DNA from: Bursaphelenchus xylophilus
Lineage: Eukaryota; Nematoda; Chromadorea; Rhabditida; Aphelenchoididae
Reading direction: 5' to 3'
DNA length: 64,000 bases
NCBI GenBank assembly: GCA_904066235.2
Contig: CAJFCV020000002.1
Location: forward strand, 11,904,001-11,968,000
Shown here: positions 11,361 to 23,230 of the stretch, in pieces
Layout: each line of letters starts with the position of its first letter
How positions within the stretch are numbered: position 1 is the stretch's first letter
Notes under the pieces: model-generated
The model's input: only the letters and a program-made list of their open reading frames with translations
Database searches by the model: none
What the model was told of the DNA's origin: nothing
Position numbers and translations under genes: made by a program

Positions 11361-12344
11361 GAAGGAAACATTTTTGAATTTTTTTAACGTAAAATACGAT
11401 TTTGATGATCGAAAATGTTATGAAAATTCTTGAAGCTCTCGTTTTTAAAGTTTCCCTTTGAAATTTGCATAAATAAGATAAAAGTTGAGGTTTTTTAAAA
11501 TACGTTCAAAGTAATTTTCATCTATTTTTTTCAAGTTCCATTCCCTCCACAGTGTTTCAAAAATGTCACCAGCCCCCAAAAAAATCCAAACACGCATATT
11601 TGAAATCGAATTCCCATGCCCTTTCTGTTCGTTTTAGAACCCGTGTCCTCATAAGTTATTCCGAAACTTGGGGATGTCACCAAAAAGAGGAAACATTTTC
11701 TTGGAAAAAATGAAACAAAGAAAAAAGTCGACGGAAATTTCTTTCGCTCTCTTCGGCGTGAAAAAACCGTTTGTCCCCTCCGGCGCTTTGTTTATGTTTT
11801 GCCTCGGGGCCGATAAACGATGTGCGAAAAGTTTTGCAATCAGCAAAAACATTTGGTTTCAAAATTTGGAAATGAAAAAAAACAAAGATTTTTAAAAAAA
11901 AATTTTTTACAAATTTAAAAATCCAAAAAATTTTTATGAAAACCTAAAAAATCAAAAAAAAAAATTTTTTTTAGACCACGAAAATCGAAGCTAAAAATCG
12001 CATTTCGAAGAATTCGAATCCGATTTGCGATTTTTGTTTGGCCATTTTCGCGAATTTTTACGAGCGAAAGAGGGAGAAGATGGTGATAAAAATCCGAAAT
12101 ACCCTGCGGAAATTCATATTCAAACAGCGTCGGAAAAAGGAGGAAGAATTTTGAGAAATTTTACCCTATGGGGTTGAGTGAGAAATTGCGGCTGGAACAA
12201 TTCCAGTTATTATGATGAGCATAGGCTGTTTTGTGGGGCTTCTGGGGAAAAAAGTGTTTTCAGGGTGTTAATAAAAAAGTTTTGATGGGAAATGTGATGG
12301 CAAATGGATGTTGAGAGGTCAGACAAAAAGTTGAAATAGCAAAA

Positions 12345-12655
12345 CTTTGAATCAAAACTGATATAGGCAAAAAGCCAAAATTTGAAAAAAAAATGGTCAG
12401 AAATCATATTTTAAACACTTCTTGACCAAAAATCGTCATAAAATAACGACCTAAATGTTTTTCACATACTAAAAAGTCAAGTATCTATCCAAAAGTAGAC
12501 TATTTTACTGCTAAATCGCCAAAAAAATCTACTTCCGTTGCCGGGAATCGAACCCGGGCCTTGCGGGTGAGAGCCGCAAATCCTAACCACTAGACCACAA
12601 CGGAACATGTCAGCGGCGCTTCCGAAACTAATCTGATCTCTTTTGAATTGAGTGT
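12345..12655 (-). repeat. Right arm of inverted segmental duplication carrying tRNA-Glu
   Basis: Inverse partner of 11075-11360. Shared blocks outside the tRNA include atggtcagaaatcatattt, ataacgacctaaatgttttt, ctattttactgctaaatcgc and, on the far side, atctgatctcttttga. The divergence (scattered substitutions and small indels) indicates an old duplication in which the tRNA has stayed identical. Confidence 0.75.
12533..12604 (-). tRNA. tRNA-Glu (CTC)
   Basis: Same 72-nt sequence as the copy at 11122, on the opposite strand, with anticodon CTC. It sits in the right arm of the inverted duplication. Acceptor, D, anticodon and T stems are intact. Confidence 0.95.
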
Positions 12656-12659
12656 AAAA

Positions 12660-13455
12660 AGAAGGTTAATAAACGCAAATTAGGCACCAAGAAAAGCAAA
12701 AATAAATTTGAATATTTTGTCGACCACCAAAACCATTTATTACCTGAATTTTTTAAGCTATCACAAAATTCGCTCCTCAAAGACAATAGAAAACGGTTGA
12801 GAATGGAAGAAGTTGGCATGGGACATCACTCTTTTTCTTTTGAATAATTGCTGTTTTTTTTCCGAAACACGACCTCCCGCAGTGTCAGGGAATTCGCGAA
12901 AAGCCGCGAAAAGCATGACCATAAAAATTGTGAAATTTTTGGCGAAAACAAAAGGTTATGTCATCAAAAAAGTTTTTTTTTGATGACTGGAAAATATTTG
13001 ATAAGCAAAATTAGAGACCATAAAATTTTATTATTGGACCGAAAAAATCAAATTTTAACCTCTAAAAATTCAAGAATCAAAAAAAATTCACTCTTTTTTT
13101 GCATAAAAACTCGCCCACTCTGTTCCCAAAGTTGCAAGTGCAGTCAAAAAACAATTCAAATTTAATTCCGAGATTCGCAAATTCAATTTCAAAAGCCTCC
13201 GGCCAAACGTGGGCCCAAACAAGGAGGACTGGCTCTAAACAAAAACTCCCCGTTGTTTTTATAAGCTGCAAAAAACATTTATAAACATACAAAAGCATCG
13301 TGGTCTTTGTGCTGATTGAGTAACAACAAAGGAAGGGAGATTCGATTTAGTATTGTTATTGTTGTAATAGTAGGTCATCTGCGCGTATTTTTGAGCCGAA
13401 ACAAAAGTAAAACTGTTTGTGGGAAATAGAGTAATTTTGAAAATAAAAAAATAAA
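12660..13455. other. Non-coding stretch
   Basis: No supported gene. Short overlapping ORFs near 12850-13300 on both strands lack domains and splice partners. Confidence 0.4.
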
Positions 13456-13914
13456 CTTACAGGGGAAGTACTCCAAGTGCGACGCTCAGATTTTGATGAA
13501 ATTTGGCACAAACTTAGAATAGTTTTTTCTAAGATACATGCGAGAATCCTAGCTCGCGCTTTGCAGAAACCACCGAGATTTTTCGACCGAAAGTCGGCGA
13601 AGATTTAGGACTTTTTGCCGAATTTCGGCACGAAAAGTTTCATGCCTGTTTTTACTGTAAAGGATAATGCTTCTAAAAAAAATCAAATTTTTTCCGCACG
13701 AAACTGCCAAAGTTATGGCCAAAAAGCGGTTTTCTCTCTGACCGCTCTCCACGTTTAGCGTGCTCTCTCGGCGGCAAAAATCGTTCGATATCTCGGCGGC
13801 GCCGGCAAAGCGCGAGCTAAAAATTTCAGGAACTGATATTTAGTCCATACCCGACGTGTGTGCAAAATTTAAAGAAAATCTGAGCGTCGCACTTGGAGTA
13901 CTTCTCCTGTTAGT
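13456..13914. mobile_element. R1-family inverted-repeat element
   Basis: Ends are inverted (CTTACAGGGGAAGTACTCCA at the left, matching tggagtacttctcctgttag at the right). The interior is collinear with the 8.5 kb copy. The internal open frame of that copy is broken here by an in-frame TAG near 13604. Confidence 0.8.
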
Positions 13915-14258
13915 CTTGAATGATGACCAAAAATTTTTGGACGATTTTCTTGGCCAAATATTGCAAGTTTTGATCCCGAAAATGCCAGAATAATCCGAGA
14001 TAGTTGAAAGCCCCAAAAGCGGCGTAAAAAAGAAGAAATACTCCCGCGTTTATGCAACAACGCATAAATTGGGAAGAATGAAAAGAAAGACGCTGGGATA
14101 AAAGGTGCGCCAATGAGGTAATGAGCGTAATAAGGAGGGGGTTTTGGTGGCATCACAAAGTAGAGTCGCCTTAAACAAGCTTTTGCAAAACTTATCGTGA
14201 ATCTTGATATAAATATTATAATAGCTGCGGGCCAAGCTGAATGTTGCAGCACGCAATT

Positions 14259-14740
14259 CGCGTCCCGACTTTTCGGGTCGACGACAGTTTGGGTCAACAC
14301 AAGTCGATCGATACGAGGCGTACGGCAGGTGGATACCCAACAAAAGGTTGTAGGAAGTGTGTACGAAGCCTGGCAAAGCCGTTGGATGGTCGGCGGACGC
14401 TCGGCGAAGGCTCAGCAGGGACTTGGCGAAGGCGTCCGATATGTGCAGTTTTATAACTTTAGCTGTTACTAACGTTAGTATTCTTTATCCTGAGTTGCTT
14501 TAACATATAGAAAACCAAAATTTTCGGCAAAAAACGAATTTCCGTATTTTTTATCTAGATATTATTGACGTGAGAAAATGTAAAATACCTCGAAATACGT
14601 GTTGAGCTATCCTAGGTCCCGATAAATCTTATTATTTCTACTAACTACGCCTTCTCCTGGCCCTATGCATACAACGACGAACCGGCGCGATCGATAATAT
14701 CCTTGACCCGAACTGTAGTTAAAAAAAAGTCGTAGCGCCC
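14259..14740. mobile_element. R3-family inverted-repeat transposon
   Basis: About 480 bp. The left end (cgacttttcgggtcgacgac, then agtttgggtcaac) is inverted at the right (cttgacccgaactgtagtt... aaagtcgtagcgcc). Between them lie the landmarks shared by all four copies: tcgatcgatacg, ggtggatacccaacaaaagg, cctggcaaagccgttgg and ggcaaaaaacgaa. No open frame for a transposase. It ends about 460 bp upstream of the collagen TATA box. Confidence 0.75.
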
Positions 14741-15196
14741 CGCAATTGGCGTCCAGCTTTCGGCTTCATTAATCTTGTGGAAAATGTTCAGGCGATGATT
14801 TCCAGGCTTTGACCTATACTAATCATTATTTTCGATAAATTCAGAAATTTTCTCCGTACATACATTTTTTTTGTATTACATGTACACATTAACTTTGCAA
14901 TTAGTTTGCTGTAGCTCCCTCACTTTTTTAATTACGGTCATAAACCCTCAAACGCCTCCTCGAATGTCCTTTTTTGTTTTGATTTACTTTACACACATAT
15001 ACTTCCGCGATTGCTCGCGGCAAAAAAAACCTTCGACCCCGCTCCTCGATAAATTACCAAGTTCGAGCGGTCTGCCCGACCTTTTTCAACTATTCCGAGA
15101 AAATCTTTCGTAGATTCCCACGCATTTTACGGTGAACGAATAAGTTGTCAGCATAAGCTTGTTTTTCGATTACAACCTTGTTGTAAACGCAATTGG

Positions 15197-15204
15197 TATA
15201 TAAG
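15197..15204 (+). promoter_or_regulatory. TATA box of the collagen gene
   Basis: tatataag lies about 150 bp before the collagen start codon and about 60 bp before a good splice donor (gtaagt at 15257). With the acceptor ending at 15345 this suggests either a short 5' UTR intron of 89 bp or an outron removed by trans-splicing. Confidence 0.55.
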
Positions 15205-15349
15205 GATACAATAAGGAATGGAGGCCATATCAACTGGTGTGCTTGAAGAAAAAGTGGTAAGTTTGGAGTTGTTACCAATCTATTGCACATTGCATACCTT
15301 GTTGTCTATTTCTAAACCAGCTAAAATACAATCCGCTGTTTTCAGCATT

Positions 15350-16453
15350 ATGGGAAAACTCGCTGTCCAACTGGCCGCAGGCATTGCTGGCTCAATGGTG
15401 CTGTTCAGCATCATCTCCGCGATTTTCATCGTTACTGACATCAACTCTCTCTACGAGGAGATTATGACCGATATTGTAGAGTTCAAAGAGAACTCCAACA
15501 ACGCCTGGACTGTCATGATCCAAGCCCAAAGAAAATCGCAGCCAACCTTCGACCAGTTGATCCGTCAGCGTCGTCAATACGACGCCGCTTCCAATGGCTT
15601 TGGCTCCTCTCAAGGAGGTTGTGGCGCTTGCGCTAGAAACGTAAACAACTGCCCACCTGGCCCACCAGGACCTCCAGGTCAGCCCGGACAACCAGGTCAA
15701 GACGGATTCCCTGGAGATGCTGGACAGCCTGGATTAGCTGGAAGCTCCCAAATCGGAGACTTTGGAGGATCTCGCGGCTGCTTCCCGTGCCCTGCCGGAC
15801 CTGCCGGCCCACCTGGTCCAAACGGTCCAGCTGGACCTGCCGGCCAAGACGGACAACCTGGAGAGGCCGGATACGATGGAGAACCGGGCTTACCAGGAGG
15901 TGAAGGACCGAGCGGAGATGCTGGACAAGACGGACAACCTGGCGCGCCAGGAAACGCTGGACAGCCAGGTGCTCCTGGACAAAGATCCGTTCCCCTTCCC
16001 GGCCCACCAGGACCTGCTGGTCCAGCCGGTCCGCCAGGACAACCAGGACAAGCTGGCGCTCCAGGAAGCTTCCCAGCACCAGGCCCACCAGGACCAGCCG
16101 GAGCTCCGGGTCAGCCCGGCTTCCCAGGACAGAATGGTCAGCCCGGAAGCAATGGAGGGCCAGGCGCTCCAGGACATGACGCTCAATACTGCCCTTGCCC
16201 AGCCAGAGGCAGCGTGGCGAGCGTTGGAGGCAATGCTAACGTTGGAGTTAACACTAACCTTGGCGGCAGTGCCAGTTTTGGAAGCAATGGTAATTTTGGA
16301 AGCGCTAATATCGGGAATGGAAATCTCGACAACTGGGGTCAGGACGCCATTATCGAAGTGCCCGCCAGTCCCGCTGATCAGGAGTACGAGCGCAAAATGA
16401 GAAAACTGAGACTTCTCAGACAACGAGCTCGTCAAATGCTCATCCGTAATTAA
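15350..16453 (+). CDS. Nematode cuticle collagen
   Basis: A structural protein of the extracellular cuticle, 367 residues. I chose the ATG at 15350, four bases after a TTTTCAG acceptor (ends 15345), because MGKLAVQ begins the usual N-terminal cuticle-collagen domain. An in-frame ATG at 15218 lies upstream, but a donor/acceptor pair between them removes the sequence. Residues 8-29 form a hydrophobic membrane or signal-anchor segment. A furin-like cleavage site (IRQRR, about 71-75) separates the N-terminal domain from the collagenous part. Cys pairs flank the Gly-X-Y blocks (about 91/94, 101, 144/147 and CPC after the last block). A short first triplet block is followed by an interrupted main block. 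Odd: an unusually long non-collagen tail, Gly/Asn-rich, then basic and acidic, ends the protein. AATAAA lies at 16493. Codon use is GC-rich compared with the surroundings, as in highly expressed genes. The class is certain; the exact col orthologue is not assignable. Confidence 0.95.
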   Translation: MGKLAVQLAAGIAGSMVLFSIISAIFIVTDINSLYEEIMTDIVEFKENSNNAWTVMIQAQRKSQPTFDQLIRQRRQYDAASNGFGSSQGGCGACARNVNNCPPGPPGPPGQPGQPGQDGFPGDAGQPGLAGSSQIGDFGGSRGCFPCPAGPAGPPGPNGPAGPAGQDGQPGEAGYDGEPGLPGGEGPSGDAGQDGQPGAPGNAGQPGAPGQRSVPLPGPPGPAGPAGPPGQPGQAGAPGSFPAPGPPGPAGAPGQPGFPGQNGQPGSNGGPGAPGHDAQYCPCPARGSVASVGGNANVGVNTNLGGSASFGSNGNFGSANIGNGNLDNWGQDAIIEVPASPADQEYERKMRKLRLLRQRARQMLIRN

Positions 16454-16499
16454 TTTAAATTCGAATTAATTTATGGAAATCACATATTTTTGAATAAAT

Positions 16500-17885
16500 T
16501 TTCTTTTGCAAAACACTAAAGCTACTTTTCAAAGACCATCGAGAGAAAAAAAGCGATTCGCTCCTGAACAGGCGGGTAAAGTCATAAAACGAGCGGAAAA
16601 AAACGTGTCGGAGAGAATAACCGAAATGGACAATAAAAATGTCAACATTGGATGACAATTACGGAGGGAAAAAACGAAGGGAAATGTGGCGGAAAGTAAT
16701 TGAAGTCAGTTTCGGTATTTGGAAGGTGGATCAAGGTTTCCGATGGTCAGGAAAAAATAGTCAAAGATAGGGTGGTTAGCTGCATGAAGCAAGGTAATTA
16801 CTATTACCATGCGGTAATTACAATCATCATATCCGCAGGATATCAATGACAGGTATAATCTCTTTATAAATAAAATAGCTTTTATAAAAAATCTCTCCAA
16901 GTTTCAACAATAATATTACTTTTCTCGTGAAGGCATGCAACAATGCGTACTTTCGCAAGACATTAAAATACCATCGAAATGCCCTTCAATTCTTGCTCGC
17001 GGGATTCCACGCTTTTCACGGAAACTTCGGGGCTTTGGAACTTGGAGAGAAACAATGAAAGATCTTAAAAATTTTTGGGAAAAATCTTTTCCTTACAGTG
17101 AAATTTTGAAGGTAAAGTTTTCGGGTTTTTTTCGAATTGTATAGAGATACTGCGGATTGGAGACAAATGAAAAAAAATTGAATTTAAAATTGTAGTTTAC
17201 CCTTTCTATCATCTTTTTACGAAAGGGAAAGAAAAATATTGAAGAGGCTTGAACAGAGAAAAAACGATTTTTTTAAACCAAAGTCAAGAAATCTCATTTT
17301 TTGCCAGATTAAAAAAAAAAACTCACTAAAATTTGATAAAAATCCCACAAAATTTCTTTAAAAATCTTCGTTAAAATTCATCCCAATAATCATCGGAATC
17401 TGAGTGTCACACTGATCCCTTTTTTAACCCATATTTTCCCAGGTCAAGAAAAAAAACCGCCCCAAAAGCGTTGGGAACGCTGCCAACCCTTCAGAAATGC
17501 TCCCTCGTAATATGCAAATCAGACTGTTGGCCTTCTGCTTCTTTGCTGAATTTTATTTTTACTTTTATCCCCCGATCAGAGTAATTAATTTCAACGAGTC
17601 AAAGACCACAAAATGAGGTCTTTTTTCAAATTTATTGATGGCCAACTGCGCGGAAATCAATTAATTACGCAAACAAAGCAAATGTTTTAGCAGAAACATA
17701 TTGAGAGCGATTTTTTTGAGAGCAGTTTGATTTTGGAGGAAGAAAATTTGCATATTTGAAAAATTTTGTATATAATTTATAAAAATTTGAAGTTTTCAAA
17801 AATTTCAAAAAATCATTAAAAAAGTCAAAATAATCCAAAAATTCCACAAAATTCAGAAGAAAATCGCAAAACAACCCACTTTCAG
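16500..17885. other. Intergenic stretch
   Basis: No coding region could be supported. It is AT-rich, more so after 17150. The missing first exon of the gene at 17.9 kb may lie here but could not be identified. Confidence 0.4.
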
Positions 17886-19919
17886 CCCAAAGCCAAAGCC
17901 CATATAATGGTCATTCCCTAGGACAACATGAAAGAACAGATGCCGCAGTCACCCATTCTCAACTTTTTTATGTCCAATTTATCCAAAATGAGCTTTCGCG
18001 AAAACTCATCCCAAACTCACTCCGAAAGAAGCGCACGGTGGTTGGTGGAATGGGCGAAGACTCGGCACGCTCGGAGGTCACTACGGCCGTTGCGAACGCC
18101 TCATCCGACAATGTGTTGAGCGATTGCGATGAGCTGCAGTCGGTAAGGACAGCTTGTTTTTTTGTAAATATTTTTGGGCGATTTTTTTATTTTTGAAGGA
18201 TTTTTAGTTTTTTGAATTATTGAGATTTTTGATTTTTGCAAAAAAAATCTTTTTGATTATTTTGGAATGAAATTTTTTGAATCTCAAAAAAGTTGGTTTC
18301 TTCAAAAAATCAAAATTTCTTGAGATATTTTTTGGTGTATTACGGAGACATCCGGGCTTTTTTTCAAATTAGAAACATTTTTTCTAATCAAAAAAGCTTT
18401 ATTTTACCAATAAAAATGAAAAAAAAACAAAAAATGCCACGAACCGGGATCGAACCGGTGACCTTTAGATCTTCAGTCTAACGCTCTCCCAACTGAGCTA
18501 TCATGGCGCGCTCTTCCACTTTTCTTTTTTGACCTCCTAAAAATAAAATTTCAAAAATTTCGAGTATACCATGGTCATTTCGAATCAATTTTTTCAGGTC
18601 TTCTCCAACCTAAGCGTGTCCGACCTCAACTCCGAACTGCACACCACGTCCGTGTCCACGGCCTGCTCCGATCAGCCGAGAACTGCGGACGACTTTGCGC
18701 ACGATCTGGATGGAGAACTCGTTCGGACTCTCACGGAAGATGCTGCGATCGAAATGCGAAAGAAGAAGTTGAAGATCAAATTTGCGGCAGAGAGGACGGT
18801 GTGCATCACGAAGAAGAGAGATCGTCCTGAGGATTTCGGGAAATGCGGATATCGTCAAACCCCGAATCCGTGGAGAAGACATGGCGCTGTGAAGACGTTG
18901 CATCAGGTTGGAGGATGGTGTTCGAAGAATAAAAAGGACAGGAATACGGCTTTTGTGAAGGTGAGTGACTGTTTTTTGTCAAGAATGATATATTTGGCGC
19001 TACGACTTTTCGTTTTCGGGTAACCTCAAAATCGATCGATACGGGGCATAGGGCAGGTAAATACTCAAAAAAAAGTTGTAGCAAATGCCTACTACGTCTG
19101 GCAAAGCTGTTGGATGGTCGGCACTCGCCCGCCGGAGGCTCGGCGGAGAGTTGGGAAGGCTTGCAATATTCCCACTTTTTCTAATTTTAGTTATTCCTAC
19201 AGTTGGTTTTCTTTACGCTGACTGACTATATTGTAACATATAAAAGATCAAAATTTATGGATCTTTGGTGACAAATGGATTCTCCTAGCCTCCACCATGC
19301 ATAAAACGACGAACCGAGGCAATCCATAGTATCGTTGACCCGAAATGTCGCTGATTCGAAAAGTCGTAGCGCCAAATATATTTTAACGTTTTACGGGACA
19401 CCCTCGCATAAAGATGGTTGAACATCTCGACTGCGGTTGCAAATATCAAAAATAGTTTTTTTTTTGAATTAAGCTCTACACTACTTATTGTTAGACTGCA
19501 TAGGCAAAGGTTAGCGAAATTTCGAGCATAAAATTTTGACAATTTCACAATTTTAATTTTTTCATTACATTTTTCCGGATTTTTTTAAATTTCAGCCCGG
19601 TTCTCACCCACCTAAAGCTCCAAATCACCCTCATATCTCGCTCCACCACGACCCGGATGCCTTGGAAGCGAAGCTGTTCTGTTTTGTCATAAGCAGACAA
19701 CAAGATGGCACTCAATGTGCAAATTCCATTGCTGATCAAATCGCTGGGAAATGCGAAAACTTGGAGATAAATGATGTAAAAAAGAGCGTCAAGACGCAAA
19801 AGAAGACTTTAGAAATTACGGATGCCCCTGCTATTTTTGTGAAGGATACGTCGATGAGTTCACTGTCTATTGGGACCAAGCGGCCGAGAAAAGGGAAGAT
19901 AAACAAGAAACTGGGGTAA
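17886..19919 (+). CDS. Unrecognised multi-exon protein, 5' end uncertain
   Basis: I do not recognise this gene. Three exons join in phase: 17886-18142 (after a TTTCAG acceptor, ending before GTAAGG), 18598-18960 (after TTTTCAG, ending before GTGAGT) and 19596-19919 (after TTTCAG, ending in TAA). The first exon has no in-frame ATG before 18050 and enters with two leftover bases, so an upstream exon is probably missing; the ATG at 18050 is the fallback start. The product is polar. A Ser/Asp-rich acidic region is followed, in exon 2, by a basic RKKKLKIKFAAER stretch and a Cys-containing segment (GKCGYRQTPNPWRRHG), then GGWCSKNKKD. Exon 3 has a mixed region with FCFVISRQQDGTQC and a Lys-rich tail (KRPRKGKINKK) that could act as a nuclear signal. 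Intron 1 carries tRNA-Phe on the opposite strand and intron 2 carries an R3 transposon. AATAAA lies near 19976. Confidence 0.6.
18435..18507 (-). tRNA. tRNA-Phe (GAA), nested in an intron
   Basis: A 73-nt tRNA. Acceptor GCCATGA pairs with TCGTGGC, discriminator A. A box TAGCTCAGTTGGGAGAGCG and B box GGTTCGATCC are canonical. Anticodon loop CTGAAGA gives GAA. It lies in intron 1 (18143-18597) of the unrecognised gene and is antisense to it. Confidence 0.95.
18989..19380. mobile_element. R3-family transposon inside an intron
   Basis: About 392 bp with perfect inverted ends: TATATTTGGCGCTACGACTT at the left and its complement ending at 19380. Internal motifs (tcgatcgatacgg, gggcaggtaaatactc, ctggcaaagctgttggatgg) match the other R3 copies. 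It begins 29 bp after the donor of intron 2 of the host gene. Confidence 0.85.
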
Positions 19920-20004
19920 AATACGCGAGCAAGAAGAATACTCAAGATTTACCAAGATTGTAACTGATTTTTTTGAATAAAAAGAATTCTTGGTTGACAT
20001 GGGA

Positions 20005-20459
20005 AGTATACTTAAGTACCCCAAGTGCGACGCACAGATTTTCTTTAAATTTTACACACACGCCGGTCATAGACTAAGCATCAATTCCTGAAAGTTTTAG
20101 CTCGCGCTTTGCTAGTGCCGCAGAGATATCGAACGAACTTTGCGGCCGAGAGAGTACGCAAAACTCGGAGAACGGGCAAAGAAAAAACACTTTTTGGTTA
20201 TACCTTTGCTAGCTTTGTGTGGAAAAAAATTATTTTTTGTGGAAAGATTAAACCTTACGGTAGAAATAGGGATGCAACTTTTCGTGCCGAAATTTGGCAA
20301 AAAGTCTCAAATTGTCGACGACTTTCGGTCTAAAAATCTCGGTCGTTTTTGTAAAGCGCGAGTTAGGATTCTCGTAGATATTTTAGAAAACATTGTTCTA
20401 AACTTATGCCAAGTTTCATCAAAATCTAAGCGTCGCACTTGGGTTGCTTTTTCTGTTAG
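20005..20459 (-). mobile_element. R1-family inverted-repeat element
   Basis: Inverse orientation. The left end (aagtaccccaagtgcgacgc) mirrors the right (gcgtcgcacttgggttgctt). The interior has cgcgctttgctag, cgagagagtacgc, ggtagaaatagggatgcaac and aaaatctcggtcg. It lies immediately downstream of the poly(A) signal of the unrecognised gene. Confidence 0.75.
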
Positions 20460-21635
20460 ATCAATTTTATATTTTTTACTATGTATTATATTTTTTCATC
20501 AATCTACATAGCGATTGATGATTTTTTTAAAATGTAATTTTTACGATTGGACAGTCCATAACTTTGCGAAATTTTGAATACGTGATCTTTAAAAAGTCTA
20601 CGCACTTTTGAAAAGTCCTAGTAATATCACCTCTCTCTGCACTATGTCGTACAAACATCCGTTTTCAATCATCAATAATGGCCGTTCAGGTCTTTTCATC
20701 CGTAAAACAAAACAATTTTAATCCAAACTTCGCCCATACATATTTTTTATTTCCTGCAAACGTGTGAAACAACACTTTCTTCGGGACACGTTTTCCTCCA
20801 ATAACCCCATCACTGTTCAGAAATCGTGCCAGTGATTGATTGGGCCTCTGGGCAAACAAAGAATTTTCAACGCCATTCAATTAGGCGATGACGTCATTCA
20901 GCCAAAACAAAAGTTTTTTCGGCCGTTTGGTAAGACTGGTTTCTGTGCGTCTGTTGAAAAGTCCATAGCTAATTGATCTAGGCGCCGATCATGTTTATAC
21001 TGCCTCCGGGTGTTTTATAACTTTAAGTCATAAAAATTTCGACTTTGCACGGAGAGAAAAAATTTTTTTTTTAAGTATTGTAATACTATTTGCTTTGATT
21101 GTAATTAAATATTAGCTTTGTTTCCCCCCCCTAACTTTTCAGCCCGAAATCTCAGCTGGCCCTAGTAAGCAGAAGACAACATTTTCAGCCTTTACCTATG
21201 GCCCATGTAGAGCCAAGGCGCAAAATCATCGTGTTGTATGCGATGAATTGAGACTCATGCCATGCAATTTCGCCTTGTACATTAAAAATGAGTGTTTCCC
21301 AAAACATGTGCGGCCAACAAAAATTGAAGACGATAGCTTTGTTTTGAAGCGCTCAGACCACATTTCGAAAGATAAGAGTACGAGATTTTACGAGCGGTAG
21401 AATTTCAATTTCCTTCGCAAGATGGCCGACTCTAAATTTTAACGACCAAGTCTTGGGGCCGGTAAGAGTTTGAGTTGGATTTATTTTGCCAAGAAAAGCC
21501 AGAGGTGGTAGGTATAGCGGACAAACAGTTTTTATTTCACCTAGGGGCTTATTAATCAAGGCGGATTTTGTTTATCCTAGACTTTACGGAGCGGCCAAGA
21601 TATTGAACGGCCTATGATTTTCTGTGGAAGAACAG
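20460..21635. other. Intergenic stretch
   Basis: No supported gene, RNA or repeat was seen. Short ORFs on both strands lack domains. Confidence 0.4.
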
Positions 21636-22112
21636 GGGCGCTATGACTTTTCGGGTCAGCGACAGTTCGGGTAAACGATACTAGGGATCGCGTCGGTTCG
21701 TTGGGGGTATGCAAGGGGAGGCTAGGAGAAGGCTTAGTTAGTAGAAATAATAAAATTTTTCAGGTCCTAGGATACCTTATCACCTATTTTGAGGTTTTTT
21801 ACATCAATAATATTCAGGTAAAATTTCCGGATCTTCGTTTTTTGTCGAAATTTTTTTCCTTTGTTAGTTACAGTAACTCAAGGTAAAGAAAACTAACATC
21901 AGTAGTAGCTAAAATTAGAAAAATTGGACATATTGTAAGTCTTCGTCAAGTCTCCGCCGAGACTTCGCCGAGCGTCCGCCGGCTATCCGACGGCTTTGCC
22001 AGGCTTCCTAGGCACTTCCGACAGCCTTTTTGTTGGGTATTCACTTGCTCTACGCCTTGTATCAATCGATTTTTTATTGACCCGAACTGTCGTCGACCCG
22101 AAAACAGGACTG
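21636..22112. mobile_element. R3-family transposon, inverse orientation
   Basis: The left end (ggcgctatgacttttcgggt) mirrors the right (acccgaactgtcgtcgaccc). The interior is the reverse complement of the 14.26 kb copy: ggctaggagaaggc near the left, ctttgccaggcttcct and ttttgttgggtattcacttg toward the right. Confidence 0.75.
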
Positions 22113-23230
22113 TGCTCTCCAGTACGAACAAAACGCCTTTTCTTTTTTATCTCGCCAAAACTGGAAGATCTTGTCCCACATAAGGCATCAAACATAGTAC
22201 ACTGTTATTAAACTACTCCGGAAAACCCTGATTTCACCGCTCTTCTTCCAAACAGACGGCCATAACACCCGCAAAGCGGCCAATTATAAAAGTTCAAGGT
22301 TCATGGCCTCTAACCTTGTCCTATGGCCGCACTTTTCCCCCTACTCCTCTCTCCGCGCCCATAATGTATTCATATGGAAATCGAATCCCTTTGTTTGGGC
22401 GAACTCCCACTCCGACGGGAGCGGCAAACTTGTTTCGAGAAAGTGTTTTTACGTGTTTTTCGGTAGGTTGTTTTGGCCGCCTTCCGCGTTCCCGGAGGGC
22501 ATCTTCTGTTTTTCTCGGGAACACGTGCTTTCAACAGTTCGCTGTGTTGTCGTTCCGGGTCCCACCCGAGAGCGAAGCAAATAGGCACTGATGTGTTTTT
22601 TGCAAATCGCCGCATGGCGCTCTTTGTTGTTCTCTTCAAAAATAACTGGCAGAGTGCCGAAAACGGGACGGACGGTGACGTAGATGGGCATCTTGGACTT
22701 GATTTTGTTCCGGCTTTCTTCTGTTATGCCAATTTTCGAAAAATGGTTTTTTTTGTAAAAGAAAGCTTCCATTGATATTTTTTTACTATTTATCTCGTTT
22801 TAGGTTTCTAAATCGACCTGTTTTCTTATTATAAATGATAAAAAAAGCTTTTTGTCTGTTATGAAAATATGTAAAAAATCATCAATAAAAACACACGTAG
22901 AATTTTTTTACGCTAACATTTTCCCCGAAGTGACAAAATTCAAATTTCGACAGAGAAATCTGACGTTTCAGTCCGATTCCCTGAGGGCTTTTTCTCAAAT
23001 ATTTTTCAAAAATCCTTTGATACATCCGATGAATTTCTAAGATGTGGTGTGTGGTTTCGGGGAATTTCATTTTTAGCCCGTATAAAATATTGTTTTATAT
23101 TTTTAACCGGACTTCCTGGTTTAAAAAATTTTTGAGCTGAATTTTGTCGAAAACTGGGACGAATTGAATATTACGTTACTTATTGTTAGTTATTTATTGA
23201 AAATTGCAATTTTTTTTATTTTGGCGGAAA
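22113..23230. other. Intergenic stretch with a GC-richer island
   Basis: Between about 22290 and 22700 the base composition is clearly more GC-rich than the surroundings, and ORFs of 67-107 codons overlap on both strands, which points to composition rather than coding. No domain was recognised. It could be a promoter or an unrecognised exon. Confidence 0.35.

Noticed and set aside
14197..14472. ORFs inside the R3 element resembling a small protein
   Set aside because: The frame is not conserved in the other R3 copies.
15218..15256. Upstream in-frame ATG of the collagen ORF ([11 protein letters not shown]...)
   Set aside because: A consensus donor and acceptor remove the linking sequence and splicing it would shift the frame; the standard collagen start is at 15350.
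15633..16435. Long antisense and shifted ORFs over the collagen
   Set aside because: They are shadows of the Gly-X-Y codon pattern, with no domain of their own.
22303..22775. Cluster of overlapping ORFs on both strands in a GC-richer island
   Set aside because: Openness on several frames at once reflects composition; no domain or exon pattern was found.
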